A stretch of 46,301 nt of DNA, taken from RHKX01 sp041393495. GTDB lineage: Bacteria > Actinomycetota > Thermoleophilia > Solirubrobacterales > 70-9. Location: the NCBI GenBank assembly GCA_041393495.1, contig JAWKKA010000019.1, positions 1-46,301 on the forward strand, given 5' to 3'. A program made the translations under genes and the position numbers. Positions 8,146-15,836 of this stretch are shown piece after piece; within the stretch, counting starts at the first letter, position 1; the number at the start of each line of letters is the position of its first letter. The notes under the pieces are model-generated. The model worked only from the letters and a program-made list of their open reading frames with translations. It was not told where the DNA came from and searched no databases.

Positions 8146-8525
8146 CAGCGCGCCCGGGCGTCGCGGCGCTCGGGATCGACCTGATCGAGATCGATCGGGT
8201 CGAGCGCGCGCGCGAACGGCGGCCGCGGCTCGCCGAGCGGTTGTTTCACCCCGGTGAGCTCGATGCCTGCGCGGCGCGGGCCCGGCCGGCGCGTCACCTG
8301 GCTGCCCGGTTCGCCGCGAAGGAGGCGGCGATCAAGGCCCTCGGCGGCGGCTGCGGCCCGCGCGACGTCGAGGTCGTCGGCGGCCCGGCGCCGGCGTTGC
8401 GCCTGCACGGGCGGGCGGCGTCGCTCGCCGCCGAGCGCGGGGTCAGCCTCGCGGTCTCGCTGACCCACTCGCGCGACAGCGCCGCGGCGGTCGTCCTCGC
8501 GAGTCCCGCGGACGCCGGCGCGTAG
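8142..8525 (+). CDS. acpS: Holo-[acyl-carrier-protein] synthase
   Basis: AcpS transfers phosphopantetheine from CoA to a serine of acyl carrier protein, which activates fatty acid synthesis. The 127-residue product has both family signatures: GIDLIEIDRVERA, with the Mg-binding Asp, near residue 10, and RFAAKEAAIKAL near 55-65. It ends in a VSLTHSRDSAAAVV beta segment. The GTG at 8142 overlaps the TGA of the upstream lipoprotein gene. The conserved N-terminus begins eight residues in, so the start is secure. The pairing with nnrDE and alr downstream is typical of actinobacteria. Confidence 0.95.
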   Translation: MTARPGVAALGIDLIEIDRVERARERRPRLAERLFHPGELDACAARARPARHLAARFAAKEAAIKALGGGCGPRDVEVVGGPAPALRLHGRAASLAAERGVSLAVSLTHSRDSAAAVVLASPADAGA

Positions 8526-8528
8526 GCT
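8523..8528 (+). promoter_or_regulatory. -10 element (TAGGCT), 7 nt before the nnrDE start
   Basis: TAGGCT overlaps the acpS stop and lies exactly 7 nt before the GTG of the next gene. Its position predicts a leaderless internal transcript. Confidence 0.6.
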
Positions 8529-8535
8529 GGCGCAT

Positions 8536-10053
8536 GTGAACGCGCCCGACTGGCTCGATCCGCTCTACGACGCCGCCGGCATGGCCGGCATGGACCGCTG
8601 GGCGATCGAGGATCGCGGCGTGCCGTCGCTGGAGCTGATGGAGGTCGCCGGTGGCGCCCTGGCCCGCGAGACCGAGCTGATCGCAGGTCGGGGGCCGATC
8701 CGGATCGTCTGCGGGAAGGGCAACAACGGCGGCGACGGGATGGTCGCCGCGCGCCTGCTCCGCGCCGCCGGCCACGAGGTCGACGCGCTCTCGATCTGGG
8801 CGCTCGACGATCTCAGCCCCGACTCGACCGCCAACCTGAGCCGGCTCGACGGCGGCGCCCGCGAGGTCGACGAGGGTGAGTGGTCCGCCGCCCTGGCCGG
8901 CTCGGGGGCGATCGTCGATGCGATCTTCGGGACCGGTTTCACGGGCGCGCCGCGCGGGGCAGCCGCGGCCGCGATCGCCGCGATCAACGCGGCCGGCTCC
9001 CCGATCGTCGCCTGCGACGTCGCGTCGGGTGTCGATGCCTCCAGCGGCGAGATTGCCGCAGTCGCCGTCGAAGCCGACCTGACCGTGACCTTCCACGCGC
9101 CGAAGGTCGGTCACCGGATCGCCCCCGGCAAGGGGCACACGGGCAGGCTCGTGGTCGCACCGATCGGGATCCCCGACGGGGCCCCGGCCGCACCGGCCGC
9201 CGGCGTCATCCGCGAGACGGTGCTCGACCTGCCGCCGCGACGTACCGCCGGCTCGACGAAGTTCAGCTCCGGCGACGTCTTCGTCGTCGGCGGCTCCCGC
9301 GGCCTGACCGGGGCGCCTTGCATGGCTTCGCACGCGGCGATCCGGGCAGGCGCCGGCTACGCGACGGTCGGCTGCCCCGCGAACCTCGAGCCGGTCCTCG
9401 AGGCGAAGCTGACCGAGGTGATGACGATCGGGCTCGGGCAGGTCGGCGGTGGCCTCGGCGCCGCGGCGGCCGAGCCGATCCTCGAGCGCGCCGAGCGCTC
9501 GGCCTGCGTCGTGCTCGGGCCCGGGCTCGGGCGGGCCGCCCATTCCTTCCGGCTCGTCCGCGAGCTCGTGCCGCGGATCCCGGTGCCGCTCCTGGTCGAT
9601 GCCGACGGCCTGAACGCGATCGGCGCCGATCTCGAGCCGCTCCGGGCGCGGACCGCGGCGACGGTCCTGACCCCCCATGCCGGCGAGCTCGGCCGCCTGC
9701 TCGGGTGCGACTCGACCGATGTCGCAGCGCACCGGCTCGCGAAGGCGTTGCTGGCGAGCGCCGAGGCGGGCGCCGTCGTCGTCCTCAAGGGCGACGACAC
9801 GATCGTCGCCGATGGCGATCGGGTCGCGGTCAATGCGCTCGCCAGCCCCGCTCTGGCGACGGCCGGGACCGGCGACGTCCTGTCGGGAACGATCGGGGCG
9901 TTGATCGCCCGCGGCTGCGAGCCCTTCGACGCGGCTTGCGCGGGCGTCTACGCCCACTCGCGCGCGGGTCGCCTCGCCGCCCGGCGCGTCGGCGCCGAGT
10001 CGGTGATCGCGAGCGACGTGATCGAGGCGCTGCCTGGGGGACTGGCCCGTTGA
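8536..10053 (+). CDS. nnrDE: Bifunctional NAD(P)H-hydrate epimerase / ADP-dependent dehydratase
   Basis: This 505-residue enzyme repairs damaged NAD(P)H hydrates. The N-terminal YjeF epimerase half (about 1-215) has CGKGNNGGDGMVAARLL, and the catalytic-site Asp lies in VDAIFGTGF. The C-terminal ribokinase-like dehydratase half has VLGPGLGR, DADGLNAI, LTPHAGELGRLLG and the catalytic/ATP motif GTGDVLSGTIGALIARG. Length and domain order match bacterial NnrDE fusions. The start is GTG; the ATG three bases upstream runs directly into TGA. The stop overlaps the TTG start of alr. The neighbours acpS and alr form a conserved actinobacterial gene group. Confidence 0.95.
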   Translation: MNAPDWLDPLYDAAGMAGMDRWAIEDRGVPSLELMEVAGGALARETELIAGRGPIRIVCGKGNNGGDGMVAARLLRAAGHEVDALSIWALDDLSPDSTANLSRLDGGAREVDEGEWSAALAGSGAIVDAIFGTGFTGAPRGAAAAAIAAINAAGSPIVACDVASGVDASSGEIAAVAVEADLTVTFHAPKVGHRIAPGKGHTGRLVVAPIGIPDGAPAAPAAGVIRETVLDLPPRRTAGSTKFSSGDVFVVGGSRGLTGAPCMASHAAIRAGAGYATVGCPANLEPVLEAKLTEVMTIGLGQVGGGLGAAAAEPILERAERSACVVLGPGLGRAAHSFRLVRELVPRIPVPLLVDADGLNAIGADLEPLRARTAATVLTPHAGELGRLLGCDSTDVAAHRLAKALLASAEAGAVVVLKGDDTIVADGDRVAVNALASPALATAGTGDVLSGTIGALIARGCEPFDAACAGVYAHSRAGRLAARRVGAESVIASDVIEALPGGLAR

Positions 10054-11183
10054 GCGGGCACGACCCGTTCCAGCGGGTCACCGCGATCGTCGATCTCGGC
10101 GCCGTCGAGCGCAACTGCCGGACCCTCGCCGCGCGGCTCGGGCCCGGGACCGAGCTCTGCGTCGTCGTCAAGGGCGACGGCTACGGGCACGGGATGGGGG
10201 AGTGCGCGGAGGCTGCGCTGCGCGGCGGCGCCAGCCGGCTCGCGGTCGCAACCGCTACCGAGTCGTTCGAGCTTCGCGAGCGGGTCGGCCCCGACGTCCC
10301 GATCCTCCTGATGGGCGCGCTGACCGGGGCCGAGCTCGACGTCGCGCTGCAGGCGCGCGCCGAGCTGACCGTCTGGCGGGCCGACTTCTTCACGGCCGTC
10401 GCCGAGCGCGCCGGGATGTTCGGCTTCCGGCCCCGGGTCCACGTCAAGCACGACAGCGGCATGGGCCGGCTCGGCGACCGCGAGCCCTTCGGGGTCGTCC
10501 GCCTCGCCGAGGCCGCCGCGAGCGACGAGCGGGTCGAGCTGGCGGGCCTGTGGACGCACTTCGCGACCGCTGACGAGGAGGACGAGGGCTACCTGCGCGA
10601 GCAGCTCGACCGCTTCCGCGAGGTCGCCCTGCCGCTCCGCGAGCGCCATCCCGACCTGGTTCTCCACGCCGCCAACAGCGCGGCGGCGCTGCGCGGCCCC
10701 GAGTTCCACTTCGACATGGTCCGCTGCGGCGTCGCCGCGTACGGCCTCGACCCGTTCGGACGCGACGCGGCCGCGCAGGGACTCGAGCCCGCGCTCTCGC
10801 TCCACACCTACGTGGCCGACGTCAAGCGCTTTCACGAGGGCGAGCCGGTCGGCTACGGGCGGACCTGGAGGGCGCCGCGCGACACCTGGATCGCAGTCCT
10901 CCCGGTCGGCTACGGCGACGGCTTCCGGCGCGGGCTGTCGAACCGTTGCGAGGTCCTGATCGGCGGCTCGCGCCACCCGCTCGTCGGGACGATCTCGATG
11001 GACAACCTGACCGTGGACCTCGGACCGCAGACCGGGGTCGAGCACGGAGAGCCGGCGGTGCTGATCGGCAGGCAGGGGGAGGCCGTGGTTAGCGCCGAGC
11101 TCCTTGCCGAGCGGCTCGGCACGATCAACTACGAGATCACCTGCGGGCTGAGCCGCCGCGTGCCCCGCGCCTACCGGGGCTGA
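10050..11183 (+). CDS. alr: Alanine racemase
   Basis: Alr makes D-alanine for peptidoglycan with pyridoxal phosphate. The 377-residue product shows the PLP-lysine motif as VVKGDGYGHG; most homologues have K-A-D-A-Y-G-H-G, so both alanines around the Asp are Gly here. It also has HVKHDSGMGRLG, the HAANSAA substrate-side motif, FDMVRCGVAAYG, the catalytic-Tyr loop VGYGDGF and GTISMDNLTVDLG. The C-terminus EITCGLSRRVPR is normal. The only start that keeps the conserved N-terminus is a TTG overlapping the nnrDE stop (TTGA), so translation is coupled. The two Gly substitutions are unusual but do not touch the Lys or Tyr acid-base pair. Confidence 0.94.
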   Translation: MSGHDPFQRVTAIVDLGAVERNCRTLAARLGPGTELCVVVKGDGYGHGMGECAEAALRGGASRLAVATATESFELRERVGPDVPILLMGALTGAELDVALQARAELTVWRADFFTAVAERAGMFGFRPRVHVKHDSGMGRLGDREPFGVVRLAEAAASDERVELAGLWTHFATADEEDEGYLREQLDRFREVALPLRERHPDLVLHAANSAAALRGPEFHFDMVRCGVAAYGLDPFGRDAAAQGLEPALSLHTYVADVKRFHEGEPVGYGRTWRAPRDTWIAVLPVGYGDGFRRGLSNRCEVLIGGSRHPLVGTISMDNLTVDLGPQTGVEHGEPAVLIGRQGEAVVSAELLAERLGTINYEITCGLSRRVPRAYRG

Positions 11184-11187
11184 GCCG

Positions 11188-11220
11188 ATGACCGAACCCG
11201 CGAGCACCGACCCGAGATGA
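11188..11220 (+). CDS. 10-codon micro-ORF overlapping the downstream start
   Basis: ATG at 11188 encodes MTEPASTDPR and stops at 11218-11220, overlapping the ATG at 11217 of the next gene (ATGA). It starts 4 nt after the alr stop. It may couple translation of the next gene to alr, or it may be chance. Its first codons (ATGACCGA) match those of the micro-ORF at 13127. Confidence 0.35.
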   Translation: MTEPASTDPR

Positions 11221-12662
11221 CCGGCGCCGTCCACCTGACCCGGCTCGAGGAGCGCTTCGGCGAGGCGCCGGCGATCGAGGTCGCCCGGGCCGGCCTCCGC
11301 GATGTGGCCGACCGTGCCTGGGTGGTTGGGGGCGCCGTCCGCGACGCGATCCTCGGCGGCGACGTGATCGACGTCGACATCGCCTTCGACGGCAACGTCG
11401 CGGCGGCCGCCAGACAGCTTGCGACGGGCGCCGGCGGCCACCCGTTCGAGCTCTCCGAGGAGTTCGACATCTGGCGGGTCGTCGATCGCGACGGCGCCTG
11501 GAAGATCGACGTGGCGGCGCTGCGCGCGGGCTCGATCGAGCTCGACCTGCGGCTCCGCGACTTCTCGGTCAACGCGATCGCGGTGCCGCTCCTCGGCGGC
11601 GACCCGATCGACCCCGCCGGCGGACTCCACGATCTCGAGGCGGGAGTGCTGCGGGCCTGCTCGGACCGCTCGTTCACGGACGATCCGCTGCGGATCCTCC
11701 GCGCGGCGCGGTTCGCGGCGCGGATCGGCCTCGAGCCCGACCCGGCGACGGTCGAGCTGGCGCGCCGAGCGGCGACGCGGGCCGCGGAGCCGGCGGGGGA
11801 GCGGCAGTTCGCCGAGCTCGCCGGACTGCTGGCGGGGCCGGAGCCGCTGGTCGGCCTCGGGCTGCTCGAGCACCTCGGCGCGACGGCCGTCGTTCTGCCC
11901 GAGGTGGCGGCGCTGCGCGGGGTCGAGCAGAGCGCCAACCACCACCTCGACGCCCACGACCACACGATCGAGGTCCTGCGCCGGACGCTCGAGGTCGAGC
12001 GCGACCTGCCGCGCTTCTGTGGCGCGGCCGCCGGCATCGTCGCCGAGCTTCTCGCCGAGCCCCTCGCCGATCAGGTGACGCGCGGCGATGCGCTCCGCTG
12101 GGCGGCGCTCCTGCACGACATCGGCAAGCCCGAGACGCGAACCGAGCGCGACGGGTGGGTCAGCTTCCTCGGCCACGACTCGCGTGGAGCCGAGATGGTC
12201 GCGGCGCTGTGCAAGCGACTGCGGACGTCGCGCCGCTTCGCTGCGCACGTGGTGGCGATCACCCGCGACCACCTGGTCCTCGGGTTCATGGTCCGCGAGC
12301 GGCCGCTGCGGCCGCGCCGCGTCTGGGAGTACCTGAGCCGGACCTCGCCCCAGTCGGTCGACACGACCCTGCTGACGGTCGCGGACCGGCTCTCGGCGCA
12401 GGGCGGCGGCGTCCCCGGGGAGGCCATCGAAGGCCACCTCGAGCTGGCCCGGGAGATGCTCGGCGTCGCGGCCGAGTGGGAGCGCGAGGGGCCGGCGGAG
12501 CCGTTCCTGCGCGGCGACGAGATCGCGGCCGAGGCGGGAATCGAGGCCGGCCCGACGCTCGGCGAGGCGATCGCCGAGCTCGAGGCGGCCCAGTTCACCG
12601 GCGAGGTCGCCGACCGCGCCGCCGCGGTCGCGCACCTGCGGGCCTGGGCGAAGGGGCGATAG
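11217..12662 (+). CDS. CCA tRNA nucleotidyltransferase / poly(A) polymerase family protein with HD domain
   Basis: The 481-residue protein belongs to the class II nucleotidyltransferases that add CCA or A to RNA 3' ends. The head domain has WVVGGAVRDAILG and the metal-binding pair in DVDIAFDG (about residue 52). RDFSVNAIAVPL and DDPLRILRAARFAARIG are the family ATP/CTP recognition and neck motifs. The C-terminal half has an HD phosphohydrolase core, with H-x-x-x near NHHLDAHDHTIEVL and ALLHDIGKPETR, and about 90 further helical residues. I cannot tell CCA-adding from poly(A) activity by eye. It follows alr by 33 bp with a micro-ORF between. Confidence 0.88.
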   Translation: MTGAVHLTRLEERFGEAPAIEVARAGLRDVADRAWVVGGAVRDAILGGDVIDVDIAFDGNVAAAARQLATGAGGHPFELSEEFDIWRVVDRDGAWKIDVAALRAGSIELDLRLRDFSVNAIAVPLLGGDPIDPAGGLHDLEAGVLRACSDRSFTDDPLRILRAARFAARIGLEPDPATVELARRAATRAAEPAGERQFAELAGLLAGPEPLVGLGLLEHLGATAVVLPEVAALRGVEQSANHHLDAHDHTIEVLRRTLEVERDLPRFCGAAAGIVAELLAEPLADQVTRGDALRWAALLHDIGKPETRTERDGWVSFLGHDSRGAEMVAALCKRLRTSRRFAAHVVAITRDHLVLGFMVRERPLRPRRVWEYLSRTSPQSVDTTLLTVADRLSAQGGGVPGEAIEGHLELAREMLGVAAEWEREGPAEPFLRGDEIAAEAGIEAGPTLGEAIAELEAAQFTGEVADRAAAVAHLRAWAKGR

Positions 12663-12665
12663 CCT
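12660..12665 (+). promoter_or_regulatory. -10 element (TAGCCT), 7 nt before the HIT gene
   Basis: TAGCCT overlaps the upstream stop and lies 7 nt before the GTG at 12673, the same geometry as at 8523 and 6516. Confidence 0.55.
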
Positions 12666-12672
12666 CAGCTCG

Positions 12673-13095
12673 GTGCCCGAGGCCGCTTCCGACTGCATCT
12701 TCTGCGCGATCGTCGCCGGCGAGGCCCCGGCCGAGCTCGTCGACTCCGACGAGCACACGGTCACGCTGATGGACATCAACCCGGCGACGAGGGGCCACGT
12801 GCTCGTGGTCCCGCGCCGCCACAGCGAGGACCTGCTCGCGATCGAGACCGGCGAGCTGGTTTACTGCGCGGTCGCCGCCCAGCGGGCGGTCAGGCGGATC
12901 GAGGCGGCCCTCGCCCCCGACGGCTTCAACCTCGTCAACGCGGTGCGGGCCGCCGGCTGGCAGACCGTCTTCCACTTCCACATCCACGTCGTCCCGCGCT
13001 ATCACGACGATCCGCTCCGGCTGCCGTGGATCCCGCGCGGCGCCGACGGCGCCGAGATCGCGGCGACCGCCGCGGCGATCCGCGGGGCCGGATGA
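12673..13095 (+). CDS. HIT family (histidine triad) hydrolase
   Basis: A 140-residue HIT-domain protein, probably a nucleoside phosphoramidase or dinucleotide hydrolase of the Hint branch. It opens with the zinc-knuckle-like CIFCAIVAGEAPAELV, continues with the DINPATRGHVLVVPRRHSEDL core, and ends with the catalytic triad FHFHIHVVPRYHDD. The GTG start lies 7 nt after TAGCCT. The length is standard. Its TGA overlaps the first of two chained micro-ORFs that lead to the enoyl-CoA hydratase gene. Confidence 0.93.
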   Translation: MPEAASDCIFCAIVAGEAPAELVDSDEHTVTLMDINPATRGHVLVVPRRHSEDLLAIETGELVYCAVAAQRAVRRIEAALAPDGFNLVNAVRAAGWQTVFHFHIHVVPRYHDDPLRLPWIPRGADGAEIAATAAAIRGAG

Positions 13096-13130
13096 CCGGT
13101 CCACCCGCAACGAACCCGGAGGAACGATGA
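13092..13130 (+). CDS. 12-codon micro-ORF 1 of an ATGA-coupled chain
   Basis: ATG at 13092 overlaps the HIT stop (ATGA) and encodes MTGPPATNPEER. Its TGA at 13128-13130 overlaps the ATG of micro-ORF 2. It ends with GGAGGA, which also serves as the Shine-Dalgarno of the next ATG. It may be translated by re-initiation; there is no evidence for a functional peptide. Confidence 0.45.
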   Translation: MTGPPATNPEER

Positions 13131-13165
13131 CCGAGCCTGACGCCACGATCCGGGAGGGTCGATGA
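13127..13165 (+). CDS. 12-codon micro-ORF 2 of an ATGA-coupled chain
   Basis: ATG at 13127 encodes MTEPDATIREGR and stops at 13163-13165, overlapping the ATG at 13162 of the enoyl-CoA hydratase gene. It shares 7 of 12 residues with micro-ORF 1, and its 35-bp unit shares 25 of 35 bases with the preceding unit. GGAGGG near its end is the Shine-Dalgarno of the hydratase gene. The pattern suggests tandem duplication of a ribosome-binding and start region. Confidence 0.45.
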   Translation: MTEPDATIREGR

Positions 13166-13956
13166 CCGATTCAGCCGAGAGCCCGATCCGCCTGGAGCGC
13201 GACGGCGACGTCGCCGTGCTCGTCCTCGACGACCCGCCCCTGAACCTGTTCGACGAGCGGACCTTCGCCGCGCTGCGGCAGGCGCGCGACGAGGTCGCCT
13301 CCTCCGACGCCCGAGCGATGGTCTTTCGGGCCGAGGGCAGGGTCTTCACCGCGGGGGTCGACGTCGGGCGGGTCTTCAAGGGGGTCTCCGGCAGCACCGA
13401 GGGCACCCGGCTCGCGGCTGCCGGGATCCGCGAGCTGCAGGCCTTCGAGTCGCTCGAGATCCCGACGCTGGCGCTCGTCCACGGCCTCTGCCTGACGGCG
13501 GGGCTCGAGGCAGCGCTCGGCTGCGACATGATCTGGGCCGCCGCGGACGCCCGGTTCGGGCTCGTCGAGCGGGTCGTCGGGCTGACCCCGTTCGGCGGTG
13601 GCGTCCAGCGGATGGCCGAGCGCGCCGGCCCCGCCCGGGCCCGCGAGTTCGTGATGACCGGGGGCCTCTACGGCGCCGAGAAGATGCTCGAGTGGGGCGT
13701 GATCAACCGCGTTCTCCCCGCTGAGGAGCTGCTCGGGAAGGGGATGAAGTTCGGCCATGAGCTCGCCGCCGGCCCGACGATCGCCCACGCCGCGACGAAG
13801 CGGCTCGTCCGCGCCTACCTCGACGGTGGGATCGCCGCCGCCGACGCATCCGTGCCCGGGATCGCCGGCCCGCTGTTCGACTCCGCGGACCTCCAGAACG
13901 CGGTCGAGAGCTTCCTGACCGAGGGTCCCGGGAAGGCCACATTCGAGGGGAAGTAG
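13162..13956 (+). CDS. Enoyl-CoA hydratase/isomerase family protein
   Basis: A 264-residue crotonase-fold protein. It has FRAEGRVFTAGVDVGRVF (the oxyanion-hole region, A-G-V-D in place of the common S-A-G-A-D), LVHGLCLTAGLEAALGCDM (the second oxyanion Gly) and ADARFGLVERVVGLTPFGGGVQRM, which carries the usual Glu. The C-terminal part has the ATKRLVRAYLDGG helix. The substrate cannot be named. Family members act in fatty-acid or aromatic-acyl-CoA metabolism. The start has GGAGGG three bases upstream and is preceded by two chained micro-ORFs. infA follows after 30 bp. Confidence 0.88.
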   Translation: MTDSAESPIRLERDGDVAVLVLDDPPLNLFDERTFAALRQARDEVASSDARAMVFRAEGRVFTAGVDVGRVFKGVSGSTEGTRLAAAGIRELQAFESLEIPTLALVHGLCLTAGLEAALGCDMIWAAADARFGLVERVVGLTPFGGGVQRMAERAGPARAREFVMTGGLYGAEKMLEWGVINRVLPAEELLGKGMKFGHELAAGPTIAHAATKRLVRAYLDGGIAAADASVPGIAGPLFDSADLQNAVESFLTEGPGKATFEGK

Positions 13957-13968
13957 GCCACCTGCTGC

Positions 13969-13974
13969 TACTCT
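13969..13974 (+). promoter_or_regulatory. -10 element (TACTCT) of infA
   Basis: TACTCT lies 12 nt upstream of the infA ATG, which would leave a leader of only a few bases and no Shine-Dalgarno. Confidence 0.5.
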
Positions 13975-13986
13975 GCCGCACCGTTC

Positions 13987-14205
13987 ATGGCCAAGGAAGA
14001 GAAGATCGAGATGGAGGGCGAGGTCGTCGAGGCCCTGCCGAACACGATGTTCAAGGTCAAGCTCGACAACGACCACGAGGTCCTCGGCCACATCAGCGGC
14101 AAGATGCGCCGCCACTACATCCGCATCCTCCCCGGCGACCGCGTCAAGATCGAGCTCTCGCCCTACGACCTCGATCGGGGCCGGATCACCTACCGCTACA
14201 AGTGA
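13987..14205 (+). CDS. infA: Translation initiation factor IF-1
   Basis: The 72-residue OB-fold protein is the exact standard length of IF-1. It reads MAKEEKIEMEGEVVEALPN, then MFKVKLDNDHEVLGHISGKMR, ILPGDRVKIELSPYDL and GRITYRYK. IF-1 binds the 30S A site during initiation. In most actinobacteria infA sits in the ribosomal-protein operon beside rpmJ-rpsM; here it stands alone with its own promoter after a hydratase gene. Whether this is the only copy cannot be told from this window. Confidence 0.97.
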   Translation: MAKEEKIEMEGEVVEALPNTMFKVKLDNDHEVLGHISGKMRRHYIRILPGDRVKIELSPYDLDRGRITYRYK

Positions 14206-14286
14206 CGGCGGCCGGGGAGCGGCGTCCTCCTCGCCTCACGACCGGTTCGACCCCGGGTGGACCCGCGGCACCCCGGATGCCCTCGC

Positions 14287-15063
14287 TCAATAGGCCGTCC
14301 GCCGCATCCCCCGCAGCGCCAGCGTGCCGAGCAGCGCGGTCAGCGCGGCGATGACGACGATCGCCGGCCAGGTCCCGTCCCAGGTGACGGCGCCGATGAA
14401 GCCCTGGCGGGCGGCGTCGACGATCTCGGTGAACGGGTTGTACCGGGCGGCCGTGGCGAGCCAGCCGGTGAGCAGCTCTTGCGGCGCGTATGCGGTCGTG
14501 CAGAGGACGGCGGCGAGGATCGCGGTCTGCATCAGCGGCGCCGCCGACTGGGTCTTGAACCTGAGCGCGATCATGGCCGACCAGCAGGCCGCGATCGTGG
14601 CCGTGCCCGTCACGCACAGGTAGGCGACGACGAGGCCGACCGAACCGGGGAAGTCGGCGCCGATCGCCAGTCCGATCGCGAGCACGAACGACGAGGGGAT
14701 CAACGAGCGGATCGCCGCCGAGAGGACCAGTCCGGTGAGCAGCACCCAGCGTGGCGCCGGCGAGGCCAGAAAGCGGTCGAAGAGGCCGTACTCGATGTCG
14801 CGGGCGAGGTTCACGCCCATCGCGGCGCCGGTGAAGCCGGCGCCCTGCAGCATGCTGACGGGGATCATGAAGCTCGCGTAGCTGTCGGTGGTGAATCCCG
14901 GCAGCAGGGTCAGGTTGCCGAACACGGCGGTGAGGCCGAGGAAGAAGATCGTCGGCGCGAGCACTCCCGGCACGGCGGCGCCGGGCACCCGGATCAGCTC
15001 GTTGGCCGAGCGCCTGACGAGAGCGCCGATCATCTGCCGGTCCCTGCCGAGCGGTCTGCCCAT
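14287..15063 (-). CDS. ABC-2 type transporter permease (DrrB-like), second subunit
   Basis: A 258-residue integral membrane protein with about six hydrophobic segments. It contains the ABC-2 permease signature region (YGLFDRFLASPAPRWVLLTG, then PFTEIVDAARQGFIG near the C-terminus). The ATG at 15063 overlaps the stop of the first permease (TGATG). Together with the ATPase it forms a DrrAB-type exporter with two different permease halves, a layout used for lipids, drugs or polyketides. The substrate is unknown. The gene ends close to the convergent infA. Confidence 0.88.
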   Translation of the reverse strand: MGRPLGRDRQMIGALVRRSANELIRVPGAAVPGVLAPTIFFLGLTAVFGNLTLLPGFTTDSYASFMIPVSMLQGAGFTGAAMGVNLARDIEYGLFDRFLASPAPRWVLLTGLVLSAAIRSLIPSSFVLAIGLAIGADFPGSVGLVVAYLCVTGTATIAACWSAMIALRFKTQSAAPLMQTAILAAVLCTTAYAPQELLTGWLATAARYNPFTEIVDAARQGFIGAVTWDGTWPAIVVIAALTALLGTLALRGMRRTAY

Positions 15064-15836
15064 CAGCCCATCCGCAGGCGCCGGCGGAGCGCCATCGAGC
15101 AGAGCAGGAGGCCGACGGCGCCGACGAGAACGATTCCGGCGAGGCCGGCGAGCAGCTCGTCGGCCGAGAACACCGAGATCGCCGGGTCGCGCACCGCGGT
15201 GACGATGAAGCTGAGCGGATTGAAGCGGGCGATCGTCTGGGCCGGCTCGAGCAGCAGATCGGCCGGAAAGAACGCCGTCGAAAGGAACAGGATCACGAAG
15301 ACGAGCGGGAACGTGCCCTGCACGACCGAGGCGCTGCCGCTGCGCAGGGCCAGCGCCGCTCCGAGCGTTCCGAACGCGAGCGCCGCCAGCGCGACGAGGA
15401 CGATCATCAGCAGGGCGCCGGCCGGCCCCTCCTCGATCCTCACCCCGAAGACCAGCCCGAGGACGAGGAACCAGATCGCGGTCACGACGCCCATCGCCGC
15501 CGTTCCCGCCAGGCGCCCGGCGACGATCGCGAAGCGCGGGATCGGCGCCGCGAGCAGTCGATCGGTGAAGCCCATCTCGATGTCGATCGCCATCGCGATC
15601 CCGCCGCTGTTGCCGGCGAGCAGCGCCGACTGGATCATCGCCCCGGCGAGCAGGAAGTCGAAGAAGCTCTCGACGGGGGGGAAGCCCGGCAGATCGACCG
15701 CGCGTCCGGCGCCGGCGCTCTGCACGGCGAGCAGCAGCGTCGGGATGATCAACAGCGGCGCGATCAGCTGCGGCCGTCGGAACGTCTGCCGGACCGAGCG
15801 GCGGCCGAGCTCGACGACGACCGCGAGCGTCCTCAC
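15063..15836 (-). CDS. ABC-2 type transporter permease (DrrB-like), first subunit
   Basis: A 257-residue membrane protein with about six transmembrane segments, paralogous to the adjacent permease. It shares a motif of the type MGFTDRLLAAPIPRFAIVAGR, here following 'IAMAIDIE', and ends with NPLSFIVTAVRDP and a basic tail. The GTG start overlaps the ATPase stop (GTGA), so the three genes form one coupled operon. Confidence 0.88.
   Translation of the reverse strand: MRTLAVVVELGRRSVRQTFRRPQLIAPLLIIPTLLLAVQSAGAGRAVDLPGFPPVESFFDFLLAGAMIQSALLAGNSGGIAMAIDIEMGFTDRLLAAPIPRFAIVAGRLAGTAAMGVVTAIWFLVLGLVFGVRIEEGPAGALLMIVLVALAALAFGTLGAALALRSGSASVVQGTFPLVFVILFLSTAFFPADLLLEPAQTIARFNPLSFIVTAVRDPAISVFSADELLAGLAGIVLVGAVGLLLCSMALRRRLRMG

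Noticed and set aside
9948..12779. 943-codon reverse open frame opposite alr and the nucleotidyltransferase gene
   Set aside because: Antisense shadow; no domain, no start signal, and the sense strand has well-supported genes.
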